A stretch of 64,000 bases of DNA, taken from contig CAZYPH010000001.1 of assembly GCA_964649095.1 (NCBI GenBank), forward strand, positions 1 to 64,000, in the 5' to 3' direction. This stretch comes from CAZYPH01 sp964649095. GTDB taxonomy: Bacteria > Bdellovibrionota > UBA1018 > UBA923. Under the pieces are notes generated by a model. It was not told the origin of the DNA. It saw nothing but the letters and a program-made list of their open reading frames with translations, and ran no database searches. This document shows, piece by piece, positions 9,259 to 18,419 of this stretch; position 1 is the stretch's first letter; every line of letters begins with the position of its first letter. Made by a program: the position numbers and the translations under genes.

Positions 9259-10011
9259 TTAATGTTGGTTAGAGGTCCCTGACATACTTGTGGTTGTAGA
9301 CGTGGATGCGGGCTGGGTGCGTTCACGAATGAGCCGGACAAGATTGGATACAAATCCGAACGCAATGTAACCCACACACATCACAAAGAGCGTGATTTCC
9401 GGGCGAATCGCTAGCAACACAAAAACTAACGTCACCACGGCTAAAATTCCAAAAGCATTCTCGCGATTTACTTTGAGGTCTTTCAACGAAACAAAACGAA
9501 TCATAGAGACCATCAAAGAACCTAACAACAGTACCATGGCTAACATGTAATTCTGTTTCGGAAGCTCTAAACTAAGCTCATGATAAAATAGAATAGAAGT
9601 CGCTATAGAAGCCGCAGCCACAGGGCTGGGAAGGCCTTGAAAATACGACTTTGCAGCTACGGTCGCGCTGACATTAAACCGCGCCAAACGCAGCGCTGCA
9701 CAGGCTAAATACAAAAACGTAGCCAGCCAACCCATCCTACCAAAAGGCTCTAGTGCCCATTTATACGCCATGAGGGCGGGCGCCAGTCCGAAAGAAATCA
9801 AATCAGATAACGAGTCATACTCAATACCAAAAGCACTTACGGCTGAGGTCATGCGTGCGACTCGACCGTCCATGGAGTCAAACACAATTGACAACATGAT
9901 AGCCCAGGCGGCCGTCACAAAATTACCCTGTAAGCTAGAAATCACCGCAAAATACCCACAGAACATATTCGCAGTCGTAAATAAATTGGGTAATATATAT
10001 ATCTTTTTCAT
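9259..10011 (-). CDS. pssA: CDP-diacylglycerol-serine O-phosphatidyltransferase
   Basis: 250 residues, a polytopic inner-membrane CDP-alcohol phosphatidyltransferase. The complete active-site motif D-x2-DG-x2-AR-x8-G-x3-D-x3-D spans residues 45-70. It makes phosphatidylserine from CDP-DAG and serine. The start is placed at the ATG at 10011 (MKKIYILPNLFTTANM), the usual N terminus of this family. An in-frame TTG at 10044 would add 11 residues and almost touch the psd stop. The C-terminal tail is Thr/Ser-rich. It directly follows psd, which uses its product. Confidence 0.94.
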   Translation of the reverse strand: MKKIYILPNLFTTANMFCGYFAVISSLQGNFVTAAWAIMLSIVFDSMDGRVARMTSAVSAFGIEYDSLSDLISFGLAPALMAYKWALEPFGRMGWLATFLYLACAALRLARFNVSATVAAKSYFQGLPSPVAAASIATSILFYHELSLELPKQNYMLAMVLLLGSLMVSMIRFVSLKDLKVNRENAFGILAVVTLVFVLLAIRPEITLFVMCVGYIAFGFVSNLVRLIRERTQPASTSTTTSMSGTSNQH

Positions 10012-10047
10012 AATATGACTAACGTTCTCACGTTGCCTCACCAAGAA

Positions 10048-10773
10048 TCAAACGACTAACTTTGCCAACAACGTACGTCCCGCTTCAGTTCTGTCGCCTG
10101 GGTGCACACAAATTTCAGAATTCAACGGCACAACAACTTCCATCCGCGAACCAAAACGAATCATCCCGTACCGCTCGCCTTTGGCTAAAACCGTACCCGT
10201 AGTGATATAACAAACAATTCGACGAGCCACGAAGCCCGCAATCTGCACATAGGCCACTTTTTTCCCGGAGGCATGCCGTTGTACTAGCCAATTGTGTTCG
10301 TTTTCTTCTGATGCCTTGTCCAAATCGGCTTTAAAGAATTTGCCTTTTACATACTGAATAGTTTCAACGGGCCCCGATATCGGCGCGCGGTTCACATGTA
10401 CGTCGACCGGCGACATGAAAATGCTAATTTTTTTGGCTCGCGCCTCGCCAATTCGGCCGCCATCGATTTCTTCAATCTTAAGCACACGACCACTAGCGGG
10501 CGAAAGGACCTCATTAGGTGCACTATCTACCACATCAAATTGTGGGCAGCGATAGAACCACACTGAAAAGGCGGTCAAAAACAACCCAAAAAACTGCGAT
10601 ACACGACCCAAATAATACAACCATTCAGGCATATCGGTCTGGGCATGGGCTAAAACATAACCCGAGCAAAATAAAATAACCCCAGCCAAAATATAAGGGA
10701 AACCCTCGATTTGAATGGGCAATTTATGATTTTTTAATTTCGACATAGAGGCATTATCAGGCGCTATATTCAT
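10048..10773 (-). CDS. psd: Phosphatidylserine decarboxylase proenzyme (short type)
   Basis: 241 residues with two N-terminal membrane segments (about 26-45 and 53-73). Self-cleavage is expected at the Gly208-Ser209 bond in IRFGSRMEVV, leaving a pyruvoyl alpha chain of about 33 residues. MSPVDVHVNRAP (120-131) is also conserved. It decarboxylates phosphatidylserine to phosphatidylethanolamine. The length and FGSR site fit the short PSD subfamily rather than the E. coli type. The ATG at 10773 has AAGGGA upstream. With cdsA and pssA in the same cluster, the full route to PE is encoded together. Confidence 0.93.
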   Translation of the reverse strand: MNIAPDNASMSKLKNHKLPIQIEGFPYILAGVILFCSGYVLAHAQTDMPEWLYYLGRVSQFFGLFLTAFSVWFYRCPQFDVVDSAPNEVLSPASGRVLKIEEIDGGRIGEARAKKISIFMSPVDVHVNRAPISGPVETIQYVKGKFFKADLDKASEENEHNWLVQRHASGKKVAYVQIAGFVARRIVCYITTGTVLAKGERYGMIRFGSRMEVVVPLNSEICVHPGDRTEAGRTLLAKLVV

Positions 10774-10833
10774 GTTGGTCCCTTTTGTGATTCTTGCCCC
10801 CTAGGCTAACAATTTGGAGGTCTACTTGTAAAG

Positions 10834-11511
10834 TTAAGGGGTTAGACCGGCTAGTTTCTTCTGTGCGGCCGATAGTTTTAGATAATTAACCGCTAGTTTT
10901 TGAGATTGTGTTAGCGGTAGTTTGGACAAAAACTCAATAATATTCAGGCGTATGGCGGCGTCAATCGACTCCAACGCCGCGCCCTGAAAGACGTCGAGGG
11001 GAGTCGCAGACGGTAGGCCATTACCAGCATTATCGCGAGCATCATTGCGAGCATCATTGTCGGCGTTATCGTCGGCACACAACTCATCGACCCATACGCC
11101 CGATTCGAGGTTGCGATAACCGTGATAGACTTCATTTTGCTGAGCATCTACCCAGACGGCAGCCGCACCACCTGGCTGACTCGACCACTGCGCCAGCCAT
11201 TCTAGCGACGAAAAACCCACTACTGGTATATTAAGCGCCTGACCTAAGCTTTGCGCCGTCGCAGCGGCCACGCGAATTCCGGTAAATGAGCCTGGCCCAA
11301 CACCACAAGCAATTCCGGTAAGTGTGTTGGTGCTTAGATGTGCTTTTTTTAAAACGGCATCAATATGAAACAAAAGGGCCGAGGCTAACCCACCTTGGGT
11401 GGGCACTAAAGCGCCTGCTCTTATGGTGGCCCCGGAACCAGCGGTTCCGGGGGCGCTGATAACTACAACACTAGCCTTTGAAAAGGCGCCATCGATGGCC
11501 AACAGATTCAT
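10834..11511 (-). CDS. tsaB: tRNA threonylcarbamoyladenosine biosynthesis protein TsaB
   Basis: 225 residues. The ASKHA-type start NLLAIDGAFSKASV and the conserved GIACGVGPGSFTGIRVA segment identify TsaB, the inactive paralogue of TsaD that scaffolds the t6A37 tRNA modification complex. An Asn/Asp/Ala-rich stretch of about 20 residues (DDNADND...NAGNG) in the C-terminal half is encoded by short imperfect DNA repeats near 11026-11075 and looks like a lineage-specific insertion. It begins 5 nt after the rseP stop. tsaD and tsaE are not in the window. Confidence 0.92.
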   Translation of the reverse strand: MNLLAIDGAFSKASVVVISAPGTAGSGATIRAGALVPTQGGLASALLFHIDAVLKKAHLSTNTLTGIACGVGPGSFTGIRVAAATAQSLGQALNIPVVGFSSLEWLAQWSSQPGGAAAVWVDAQQNEVYHGYRNLESGVWVDELCADDNADNDARNDARDNAGNGLPSATPLDVFQGAALESIDAAIRLNIIEFLSKLPLTQSQKLAVNYLKLSAAQKKLAGLTP

Positions 11512-11516
11512 GAAAT

Positions 11517-13265
11517 CTAATGAAAGAAATTCTTCAGAGCAGGCAAGCCTACACGGGTAATATCGTTAAACAAAACGACTACCAAAAGTAAGACAATCAA
11601 CGACAGGCCGACTTGCTGAATCAGCTCGGTCTGTTTCACCGAGATCGGTTTTCGACGAATCACTTCTATCCCCAGTAAAAAAATATGACCCCCATCTAAA
11701 ACCGGCACTGGCAACAAATTGAATACTGCGAGACTAATTGAAATCAACGCCATCACACGCAAAAAGGCATTGAGCCCGCGCGACATCGAATCTCCTGCCA
11801 ATTTACCAATCAGAAGCGGACCACCTAAAGTGCCAACAGACACTTTTCGAGTGACCAATTTCTTAATCGAAATAAATGTCTTGGCTGATAAATCGATGGC
11901 CTTGGTCCAGGACACGACGGTGAGAGTCCAAGGATTAAACGTACGTTCAATAACATACTCTGGCTCAGTTTGAATTAATCGCGGTGCTAGACCAATCATG
12001 TAACTCGTAACCTCTTTACCTGTTGGTCCTGGCTGGGTTTGGACTTGCGGCTGCAGTGTTTTCTCTAAACGTTCCATGCCATCGGCCGTGGCACGTTCGA
12101 CTACGAGAACAAAGCTTTTATGATCTTGCCCGAATGCGTTTACCTTCCATTTTAAATCATCAAACGAACTCAACTCGACCAACGCTGCGCCTGGCGCTGC
12201 ACGCACCCCTACTACACGGTCGTTCGTTTGCACGCCCGCCTGAAAAGCCGGCAAACCGTCTACCGCTTTCGCCACAAAAAGTTCAGACGAGTAGATGCCC
12301 AACGGACTTAAAACCGGATTGTTTTGTGCCACAGTCTGAGCAACCTTGCCCTCCACCACAACCACTTGTGTCGGTTGTTTGGCTTTTAATGCCGACTGGT
12401 AATTGCCCTTTTCAAACTCCGGGTCTCGCACAACCCCAAATGCCAAACGCAAAGGTTTGCCTGCTGATGCACTACTGAACAACTCTTTTGCAATGAACTC
12501 GAGCTCCTCGAACGATTGCACCACTCGATCGTTTATAGAATAAACCCAATCGCCAGATCGCAGACCAGCCAAATAGGCCGCACTTCCAGCATCGCTGATA
12601 CCAATGACCGGCCCCCTGGCATAGATCTGTAACCCTGGCACATCGCCGATATCTGTTGGCTCACCGTATAACGTAAAACCAGGCACCGCTTCAGGGACCA
12701 CTTTCAGCTCCCGAATAGCACTATCCACACCACGAACTCGGACAGAGAGTTCTTTTCCAGGCGCTTCAGAAATAATTTTTTGCACTTCTTCAAAACTCGA
12801 TACGACCGTCTTATCGATCGTGGTCACAAGGTCGCCACGTTGGAAGCCCATCTTTTCCGCAGCGGATTGCGGTAACACCCTGGCCACTTTAGGCGCAATA
12901 TGAGGTTCGCCCAACACCATCATGGTGGCAAAAACAAAAACGGCGAATAAAAAATTGAATAATGGACCGCCAAACAGAACTAAAAACCGCTTCCATGGTT
13001 TTAAAAACAGCAGCGAACGGTGCTGCAACTCTGTGGTCACTTCCTCGTTCGGATCCTGACCATACAGCTTTACGTAACCACCTAACGGAATCACAGACAA
13101 ACAATACTCGGTCTCGCCCCAAGTCTTGGAGAAAATTTTTGGACCAAAACCAATCGAAAACGTATCGACACGGACTTTAAAAAGCTTCGCAAACAAATAA
13201 TGCCCAAGCTCATGTACAAATACCAGAGGGCCTAAAAGCAACAAAAATGACGTGATATAAACCAT
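11517..13265 (-). CDS. rseP: Site-2 intramembrane metalloprotease RseP with three PDZ-like regions
   Basis: 582 residues, longer than the roughly 450 of E. coli RseP. The zinc motif HELGH is at residues 18-22 in the first membrane helix, and the second catalytic motif LLPVPVLDGGH is near the C terminus. Between them three PDZ-like segments are visible (about 115-195, 210-320, 330-430), each with an AxxAGxxxGDxV-type core. The family cleaves membrane-bound anti-sigma factors and signal peptides. The ATG at 13265 has AGGAG very close upstream. It follows cdsA as in many bacteria, although dxr, which often lies between them, is absent. Confidence 0.95.
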   Translation of the reverse strand: MVYITSFLLLLGPLVFVHELGHYLFAKLFKVRVDTFSIGFGPKIFSKTWGETEYCLSVIPLGGYVKLYGQDPNEEVTTELQHRSLLFLKPWKRFLVLFGGPLFNFLFAVFVFATMMVLGEPHIAPKVARVLPQSAAEKMGFQRGDLVTTIDKTVVSSFEEVQKIISEAPGKELSVRVRGVDSAIRELKVVPEAVPGFTLYGEPTDIGDVPGLQIYARGPVIGISDAGSAAYLAGLRSGDWVYSINDRVVQSFEELEFIAKELFSSASAGKPLRLAFGVVRDPEFEKGNYQSALKAKQPTQVVVVEGKVAQTVAQNNPVLSPLGIYSSELFVAKAVDGLPAFQAGVQTNDRVVGVRAAPGAALVELSSFDDLKWKVNAFGQDHKSFVLVVERATADGMERLEKTLQPQVQTQPGPTGKEVTSYMIGLAPRLIQTEPEYVIERTFNPWTLTVVSWTKAIDLSAKTFISIKKLVTRKVSVGTLGGPLLIGKLAGDSMSRGLNAFLRVMALISISLAVFNLLPVPVLDGGHIFLLGIEVIRRKPISVKQTELIQQVGLSLIVLLLVVVLFNDITRVGLPALKNFFH

Positions 13266-13307
13266 AAGCTCCTAGTTTATCAGGGATAATTTATTTATTC
13301 AAAGCGC

Positions 13308-14231
13308 TCAAAAAATCTTAGTACAAATATACAGAAAAGGGGCCGCAAACAGAACCCCATCAAAGCGGTCTAAAACGCCACCGTGCCCGGGTAGAATCTG
13401 GCTAGAATCTTTCACCCCAAACACCCGCTTAATATAAGACTCACACAAATCACCACACTGCGACGCCAAACTTAAAACGACGACGGTACTCACGCAGCCT
13501 AAAACGGTAAGTTTTTTAAACACTAGAAGTTTAAACAAAAGCCCGACCACGAGCGAGCCCAGTAATGCTGCAACGGCGCCTTCGACCGATTTTCCTGGCG
13601 AAATCACCGGATACAATTTGGTTTTACCGTAACGCAGGCCACCAAAATAGGCGGCCGTATCCCCCACCCAAACGACAAGAAAAAATAGAATAGACCAATA
13701 GAGGCCGTTCAAACCCTCTCGTACGATCGGAATATAACCAATCAAAAGGCCGGCATAAACAAGAGCAAACAGCGACCACACCAACTCATGAAAGTGCCGC
13801 TGAAAAGCGGGCATACCATCTACTGCAACAACCCCATGAGAGGAACCTCGAACATCATAACGCTCTGCGGTAGCTAAAAAATACGTAAACCAGACCAAAA
13901 AAAATAGAATCAGCACTTCTTTTGAAGAATGCGGCAATAACCAGTTTAAAAACAAAATTAACCAAACCGACCCCACCAAAACCAGCCGCTTTTCGCGCTG
14001 ATCAGGCAAACGATAAATCATAGCGCTCAACTCTAAGGCCATTAACATGCCTAAAATGCTGGCCAGCAAATGTGCGGCTAACCCACCCAAAACAAACAAC
14101 AGCAGAATAAAAAGCACACTGCCGATCGCGGCCGATCGCACTCGAGCTTTAGTCTCCGCTGCCTGGTCCGTAAATTTCAATTTTGGACGACTCAAAAGGT
14201 AATCAAAAAGAGCCTGAATCTTTAATTCCAT
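13308..14231 (-). CDS. cdsA: Phosphatidate cytidylyltransferase
   Basis: 307 residues and about eight membrane helices. The CDP-diglyceride synthetase signature is complete near the C terminus: SYIKRVFGVKDSSQILPGHGG followed by the DRFD motif. It makes CDP-DAG from phosphatidate and CTP, feeding pssA in the same cluster. The ATG at 14231 is used here; a TTG at 14240 is a rival because AGGAG lies 6 nt before it, and a TTG at 14258 is also in frame. It follows uppS by a short gap. Confidence 0.93.
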   Translation of the reverse strand: MELKIQALFDYLLSRPKLKFTDQAAETKARVRSAAIGSVLFILLLFVLGGLAAHLLASILGMLMALELSAMIYRLPDQREKRLVLVGSVWLILFLNWLLPHSSKEVLILFFLVWFTYFLATAERYDVRGSSHGVVAVDGMPAFQRHFHELVWSLFALVYAGLLIGYIPIVREGLNGLYWSILFFLVVWVGDTAAYFGGLRYGKTKLYPVISPGKSVEGAVAALLGSLVVGLLFKLLVFKKLTVLGCVSTVVVLSLASQCGDLCESYIKRVFGVKDSSQILPGHGGVLDRFDGVLFAAPFLYICTKIF

Positions 14232-14267
14232 TTTTTCCAAAAGAAGCTCCTGCCCCAAGGCACTCGA

Positions 14268-15089
14268 CTAATTTACGGCACCACGCAAACGCGACAAAAA
14301 AACATCTGAAACGGAAACACGCTTTGATTTGACAGAGCTCACCCCGGCAGACTGCGCTACTAAACCTGATTCCGTCGATTCTACTTGAGACTGCGTCAAA
14401 CCAAAACGACGCTGTCGCCGCGAAAAAGAATCGATCGCGCGACGAAAATCAACGGGTTTAAAATCAGGCCACATCACTTCTGCAAAATAGAGTTCAGCGT
14501 AGGCTAACTGCCACAATAGAAAATTTGAAATCCGTTCTTCGCCACTAGTACGGATTAAAAGATCTGGGTCACCTAGGTCTGAGGTCTGCAAATAACTTCC
14601 AAACAAATTCTCAGAAATTTCCTGGATGCGTAATTTACCCGCAGCTACTTCAATACAAGCTCGTTTGGTAGCCTCTAAAATCTCGCCGCGGCCACTGTAT
14701 GATAACGCCAACGTAAGATTTAAGCCGGTATTATGCTGCGACAGTGCCGTCGTTTCATCTACCAATTTGCGCACGAAAGCAGGGAGTTTACTTAAATCGC
14801 CAATAGCTCGAAAACGGATTTTTTTATCCATTAATTCACGGCGTTCACGCACAAGCCATTTCGACAACAAGCGCATCAGGACGCCCACTTCAGTATCTGG
14901 ACGCCCCCAATTTTCTGACGAAAAGGCGTAGAGAGTTAAGGCCTTTACACCAAGACGATCGGCCTCACGAATAATGTCACGAACACGTGCGCATCCTCGA
15001 ATATGGCCATGCACTCGAGGTCGTCCACGACGCTCTGCCCAGCGACCATTGCCATCCATGATAATCGCGATATGTTTGGGAATTTCCAT
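14268..15089 (-). CDS. uppS: Undecaprenyl diphosphate synthase (cis-prenyltransferase)
   Basis: 273 residues. The signature HIAIIMDGNGRWAE includes the catalytic Asp at residue 12; the LTLYAFSSENWGRP and GDPDLLIRTSGE motifs are intact. It builds C55 undecaprenyl diphosphate, the lipid carrier for peptidoglycan and O-antigen. About 35 Ser/Val-rich residues at the C terminus extend past the usual end. It starts 6 nt after the frr stop, in the conserved frr-uppS-cdsA-rseP order. Confidence 0.96.
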   Translation of the reverse strand: MEIPKHIAIIMDGNGRWAERRGRPRVHGHIRGCARVRDIIREADRLGVKALTLYAFSSENWGRPDTEVGVLMRLLSKWLVRERRELMDKKIRFRAIGDLSKLPAFVRKLVDETTALSQHNTGLNLTLALSYSGRGEILEATKRACIEVAAGKLRIQEISENLFGSYLQTSDLGDPDLLIRTSGEERISNFLLWQLAYAELYFAEVMWPDFKPVDFRRAIDSFSRRQRRFGLTQSQVESTESGLVAQSAGVSSVKSKRVSVSDVFLSRLRGAVN

Positions 15090-15095
15090 TGCGAA

Positions 15096-15656
15096 TCAAA
15101 CCGTCAAAATTTCTTTTTCTTTGGCTACAATTAATTTCTCAACTTCAGCCGTAAATTCGTCTGTCTTTTTTTGCACAAGGTCCGTGGCTTTTTTGGCCTC
15201 GTCTTCGGTCAGTTTCTTTTCTTTTTCTTCTCTTTTAATCGACTCATTGGCGTCACGACGCTCGTTGCGTAGCGCTACACGCGACTCTTCAGCCATCTTT
15301 TTAATTTGTTTTACGAGGTCTTTACGACGCTCTTCGGTCAACATGGGCAATGGCACACGAATTAACTTACCGTCATTTTGTGGATTAAAACCGAGGTCTG
15401 CCACTAAGATTGCCTTTTCAATGGCGGGCAAAAGGCTTTGCTCCCATGGCTGAATGAGAATTTGACGAGGCTCTGGACAGCTCACGGCAGCTACTTGGCT
15501 CAGGGCTGTTGGTGTACCGTAGTAATCTACTCGTACACTGTCTAACAAAGCAGGTGTGGCGCGCCCGGTGCGCACCTTGGTAAGGTCGGTTTTTAAACTC
15601 GTTAGGGTCTTCGTCATTTTGACATGTAGTGCGTCTAAGATGTCTTTAGTGGCCAT
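15096..15656 (-). CDS. frr: Ribosome recycling factor
   Basis: 186 residues, the standard length. Core motifs VRTGRATPALLDSVRVDYYG, LIQPWEQ and RKDLVKQIKKMAEESRVALRN are present. It splits post-termination ribosomes together with EF-G. A strong ribosome site GGAGG lies 8 nt before the ATG. It sits between pyrH and uppS in the usual order. Confidence 0.97.
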   Translation of the reverse strand: MATKDILDALHVKMTKTLTSLKTDLTKVRTGRATPALLDSVRVDYYGTPTALSQVAAVSCPEPRQILIQPWEQSLLPAIEKAILVADLGFNPQNDGKLIRVPLPMLTEERRKDLVKQIKKMAEESRVALRNERRDANESIKREEKEKKLTEDEAKKATDLVQKKTDEFTAEVEKLIVAKEKEILTV

Positions 15657-15700
15657 GAAATGATCCTCCTTCTAAATATTTAAACTTTCTATCAGGGGGG

Positions 15701-16489
15701 TTAGGGCTTGGCATTAGATACCAATGTACCCACCTGTTCACCCATAACAACACGGCGGATACTGCCTGTCTCGTTTAGATTAAACACGATGATTGGCAAT
15801 TCATTGTCCATACATAGCGATATGGCCGTTGAATCCATCACTTTTAAATTGCGCTGTAGCACTTCAATGTAACTCAGTTGGCGAAATAGTTTTGCGTCTT
15901 TGACTTTGGCAGGATCCGCGTCATAAACACCATCGACTTTTGTGGCTTTACAAATCACTTCGGCGTTCATTTCCATCGCCCGTAAACTAGCTGCAGTATC
16001 GGTACTAAAATAAGGGTTCCCAGTACCTGCTGCAAAAATAACGACGCGTTTCTTTTCCAGGTGCCGCACAGCTTTACGACGAATATAGGGTTCCGCAACT
16101 TCTTGAATTTCAATGGCAGACTGCACGCGCGTATAAACACCAAGCCGCTCTAACGCATCTTGAAGCGCTAAACTATTCATCACCGTAGCCAACATGCCCA
16201 TATAATCGGCCTGAGCACGATCCATACCGCGAGCCGAGGCTGCAATGCCTCGAAAAATATTTCCCCCACCCAACACCACACACACTTCGACACCCATGTC
16301 GCGAATTTCTTTAATGTCATTAGCGATGACTTCGAGAATATTCGTGTCAATGCCATAACCAGCCTCGCCGGCTAAAGCTTCACCCGAAAGTTTTAATAAA
16401 ATGCGTTTGTATTTAGTGGAGATTGACGGCCCGCAAGCAGCGCCCGCTGTCACCGGTTGGTGCGAATGACCAGAATCGTTATTACTCAT
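15701..16489 (-). CDS. pyrH: UMP kinase
   Basis: 262 residues. [15 protein letters not shown] at the start of the core, [11 protein letters not shown] and the [13 protein letters not shown] region identify the bacterial amino-acid-kinase-fold UMP kinase, which phosphorylates UMP to UDP. About 27 extra residues, rich in Ser/His/Ala, precede the core. The start at 16489 lacks a convincing ribosome site and no internal start is available before the core. It is separated from tsf by a 120-nt spacer with a long hairpin. Confidence 0.96.
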   Translation of the reverse strand: MSNNDSGHSHQPVTAGAACGPSISTKYKRILLKLSGEALAGEAGYGIDTNILEVIANDIKEIRDMGVEVCVVLGGGNIFRGIAASARGMDRAQADYMGMLATVMNSLALQDALERLGVYTRVQSAIEIQEVAEPYIRRKAVRHLEKKRVVIFAAGTGNPYFSTDTAASLRAMEMNAEVICKATKVDGVYDADPAKVKDAKLFRQLSYIEVLQRNLKVMDSTAISLCMDNELPIIVFNLNETGSIRRVVMGEQVGTLVSNAKP

Positions 16490-16542
16490 ATGTATTCTAA
16501 CTATGATGGCCTAATCCAGAACTGTAAAGACCAACTAAAACT

Positions 16543-16596
16543 AAGGCACAACAGGGGAGCATCAGTATTTTCTACTGGGCCCCCGCTGTTGGCCTT
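16543..16596 (-). terminator. Long interrupted hairpin between tsf and pyrH
   Basis: Arms AAGGCCAACAGCGGGGGC and GCTCCCCTGTTGTGCCTT pair imperfectly around a perfect inner stem (CAGTA/TACTG, loop GAAAA). On the minus strand it is followed by AGTTTTAG, a weak U-tract. It is probably a partial terminator or attenuator ending most rpsB-tsf transcripts while letting some reach pyrH. An RNase processing site is the alternative. Confidence 0.65.
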
Positions 16597-16609
16597 ATCG
16601 TGAACTAGA

Positions 16610-17224
16610 CTACTTTTGGCCTTCGCCCAAAGTAAATCGAGCAAAGCGGCGGATGGCGATATTCTCGCCAATTTTTGCAATCAACTCGGTCGTCAACTGC
16701 TCAACGGTTTTGCTCGGATCTTTTACGAATGGCTGTTTCAACAAACACACATCATCGACAAATTTCGCCAAACGGCCTTCAATGATTTTATCCAATACGG
16801 CTTGGGGTTTGCCGGCATTTTTTGGATCTTGTTTTAATTGTTCAATCAAGATTTCGCGTTCTTTGGCTACAGCCGAAGCATCCACTTCTTCAGTGCGCAC
16901 ATACTGTGGGCTAGCCGCAGCAATGTGCATGGAGATGTCTTTTACGAAGTTTTGGAATTGCTCGTTACGCGCTACGAAATCAGTCTCACAGTTGATTTCA
17001 ACTAAAACACCAATTTTGCCATTCGCGTGAATGTAGCTACCGATCGAACCCTCTTTGGCTACTCGGTCTGCTTTTTTTGCTGCGGCACTAAGGCCTTTTT
17101 TACGCAAAAAATCTACAGCTTTCTCAAAATCACCTTGGCTTTCTACCAAGGCTTTTTTGCAGTCCATCATGCCAGCGCCTGTTTTTTCGCGCAGGTCTTT
17201 TACTTGATTCGCTGAAATTTCCAT
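16610..17224 (-). CDS. tsf: Elongation factor Ts (short form)
   Basis: 204 residues, close to the short EF-Ts of Thermus-like and many other bacteria rather than the ~280-residue E. coli form. The KDLREKTGAGMMDCKKAL and INCETDFVARNEQF signatures are present. It exchanges GDP for GTP on EF-Tu. The ribosome site is GAGGACAG before the ATG at 17224. It follows rpsB by 21 nt. Confidence 0.97.
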   Translation of the reverse strand: MEISANQVKDLREKTGAGMMDCKKALVESQGDFEKAVDFLRKKGLSAAAKKADRVAKEGSIGSYIHANGKIGVLVEINCETDFVARNEQFQNFVKDISMHIAAASPQYVRTEEVDASAVAKEREILIEQLKQDPKNAGKPQAVLDKIIEGRLAKFVDDVCLLKQPFVKDPSKTVEQLTTELIAKIGENIAIRRFARFTLGEGQK

Positions 17225-17245
17225 AAATAACTGTCCTCTAAAAAT

Positions 17246-18112
17246 TTAGTTTAACGTTGTGCCTTCAGTGGTTTCTTTTTCAGCCTCTTCTTGAGCAGCC
17301 AATAATTCGGCTTCGTCCACACGTTTCAAGTCGATATCACCCTCAAAGCGCGATACTTTTTTACCGCCCTCAGAATCATCCGTAGTCAAAGCAGCCGCCA
17401 AACGCTCATCACCTTTTAAACGCTCTTGGAACACTTGAGTGCCTTCTAAACAAGCTTCAGCAATTAAGTGTGAAAATAATTTAATAGCGCGAATGGCATC
17501 GTCGTTACCTGGAATAACGTAATCGACGTTGTCGGGATCGCAGTTCGTATCCACCACGGCAATAGTTGGAATACCCAATTTTTTAGCTTCTTTCACCGCG
17601 ATATGCTCTTTTGCTGGATCGATAATAAAAATAGCGCCCGGCAAACGTTTCATGTCTTTAATGCCGCCTAAAGACGCTTCTAACTTGGCTACTTCGCGAT
17701 TCAACATAGCTTGTTCTTTTTTTGTTAACGCCTCAAAGTCGCCATCGACTTTCATTTTTTCGATGTGCTTTAAACGTTCAATCGATGCTTTAATCGTTTG
17801 ATAATTTGTCAACGTACCACCCAACCAACGGTTGGCTACGTAGTTTTGACCGGAACGTGATGCTTCTTCAATGATCACATCTTTAGCTTGTTTTTTTGTA
17901 CCTACGAACAGAACGCGTTTGCCTTCAGCACAGATTTTCTTTGCGAAGTCGCAGGCTTCTTTAGTGTTCTGAACTGTTTTTTGTAGGTCGATAATATAGA
18001 TACCGTTACGTGCACCAAAAACATAAGGCTTCATTTTTGGATTCCATCGGCTTGTCTGGTGACCGAAATGCACACCAGCTTCTAATAGTTCTTTCATGGT
18101 TACGTTTGGCAT
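17246..18112 (-). CDS. rpsB: Small ribosomal subunit protein uS2
   Basis: 288 residues. The N-terminal [19 protein letters not shown], the central [15 protein letters not shown] and the [20 protein letters not shown] segments are diagnostic of S2. The C-terminal tail is acidic (Glu/Ala-rich, about 255-288) and longer than in E. coli. GGAG is spaced 9 nt from the ATG. It is the first gene of the long cluster and is preceded by a structured leader. Confidence 0.97.
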   Translation of the reverse strand: MPNVTMKELLEAGVHFGHQTSRWNPKMKPYVFGARNGIYIIDLQKTVQNTKEACDFAKKICAEGKRVLFVGTKKQAKDVIIEEASRSGQNYVANRWLGGTLTNYQTIKASIERLKHIEKMKVDGDFEALTKKEQAMLNREVAKLEASLGGIKDMKRLPGAIFIIDPAKEHIAVKEAKKLGIPTIAVVDTNCDPDNVDYVIPGNDDAIRAIKLFSHLIAEACLEGTQVFQERLKGDERLAAALTTDDSEGGKKVSRFEGDIDLKRVDEAELLAAQEEAEKETTEGTTLN

Positions 18113-18419
18113 AGATTTACTCCATATATTTTTTGTGGACTGTTTTGTTTAGGTGCCAAACCAAAATGAAAATAAGAGCGTGGGCTATTACTTTGATCTT
18201 GGTTTCTAATTTTTCACGATGAAAAATTAGTATCTTCCACTCTTCAAACCTGTTGGGATGAAGCCCCCTCAAGAGGGCCTTGTTCACAACAAGCACCAAG
18301 TTTATTTAAAGCCGCCAGTTGGACTGACTACTTTAAGAAAAGTGTGTGAGATAAGGGACTTCTACCGGAAGTACGGGCCGAACGCCATAACAAACTTAAA
18401 TGGTGTGCTGGGTTTAACA
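18113..18419 (-). promoter_or_regulatory. Structured leader / promoter region of rpsB
   Basis: This 307-nt gap has no convincing gene. On the minus strand it contains a perfect 10-bp stem with a 5-nt loop (18206-18230, CTAATTTTTC/GAAAAATTAG), a GC-rich stem of about 8 bp with loop TTGA (18261-18281), and a CTTGTT/AACAAG palindrome (18279-18293). Such a leader fits feedback control of rpsB-tsf by S2 binding, known in other bacteria. No strong -35/-10 pair is visible; a TAGTCA / TAAATA pair with a 16-nt spacer around 18308-18335 is only a weak candidate. Confidence 0.45.

Noticed and set aside
12023..12478. 151-codon plus-strand open frame opposite rseP
   Set aside because: Pure antisense of a well-conserved gene; no ribosome site or recognisable domain.
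18117..18299. 60-codon minus-strand open frame upstream of rpsB
   Set aside because: Lies in the structured leader, has no ribosome site and no likeness to a protein.
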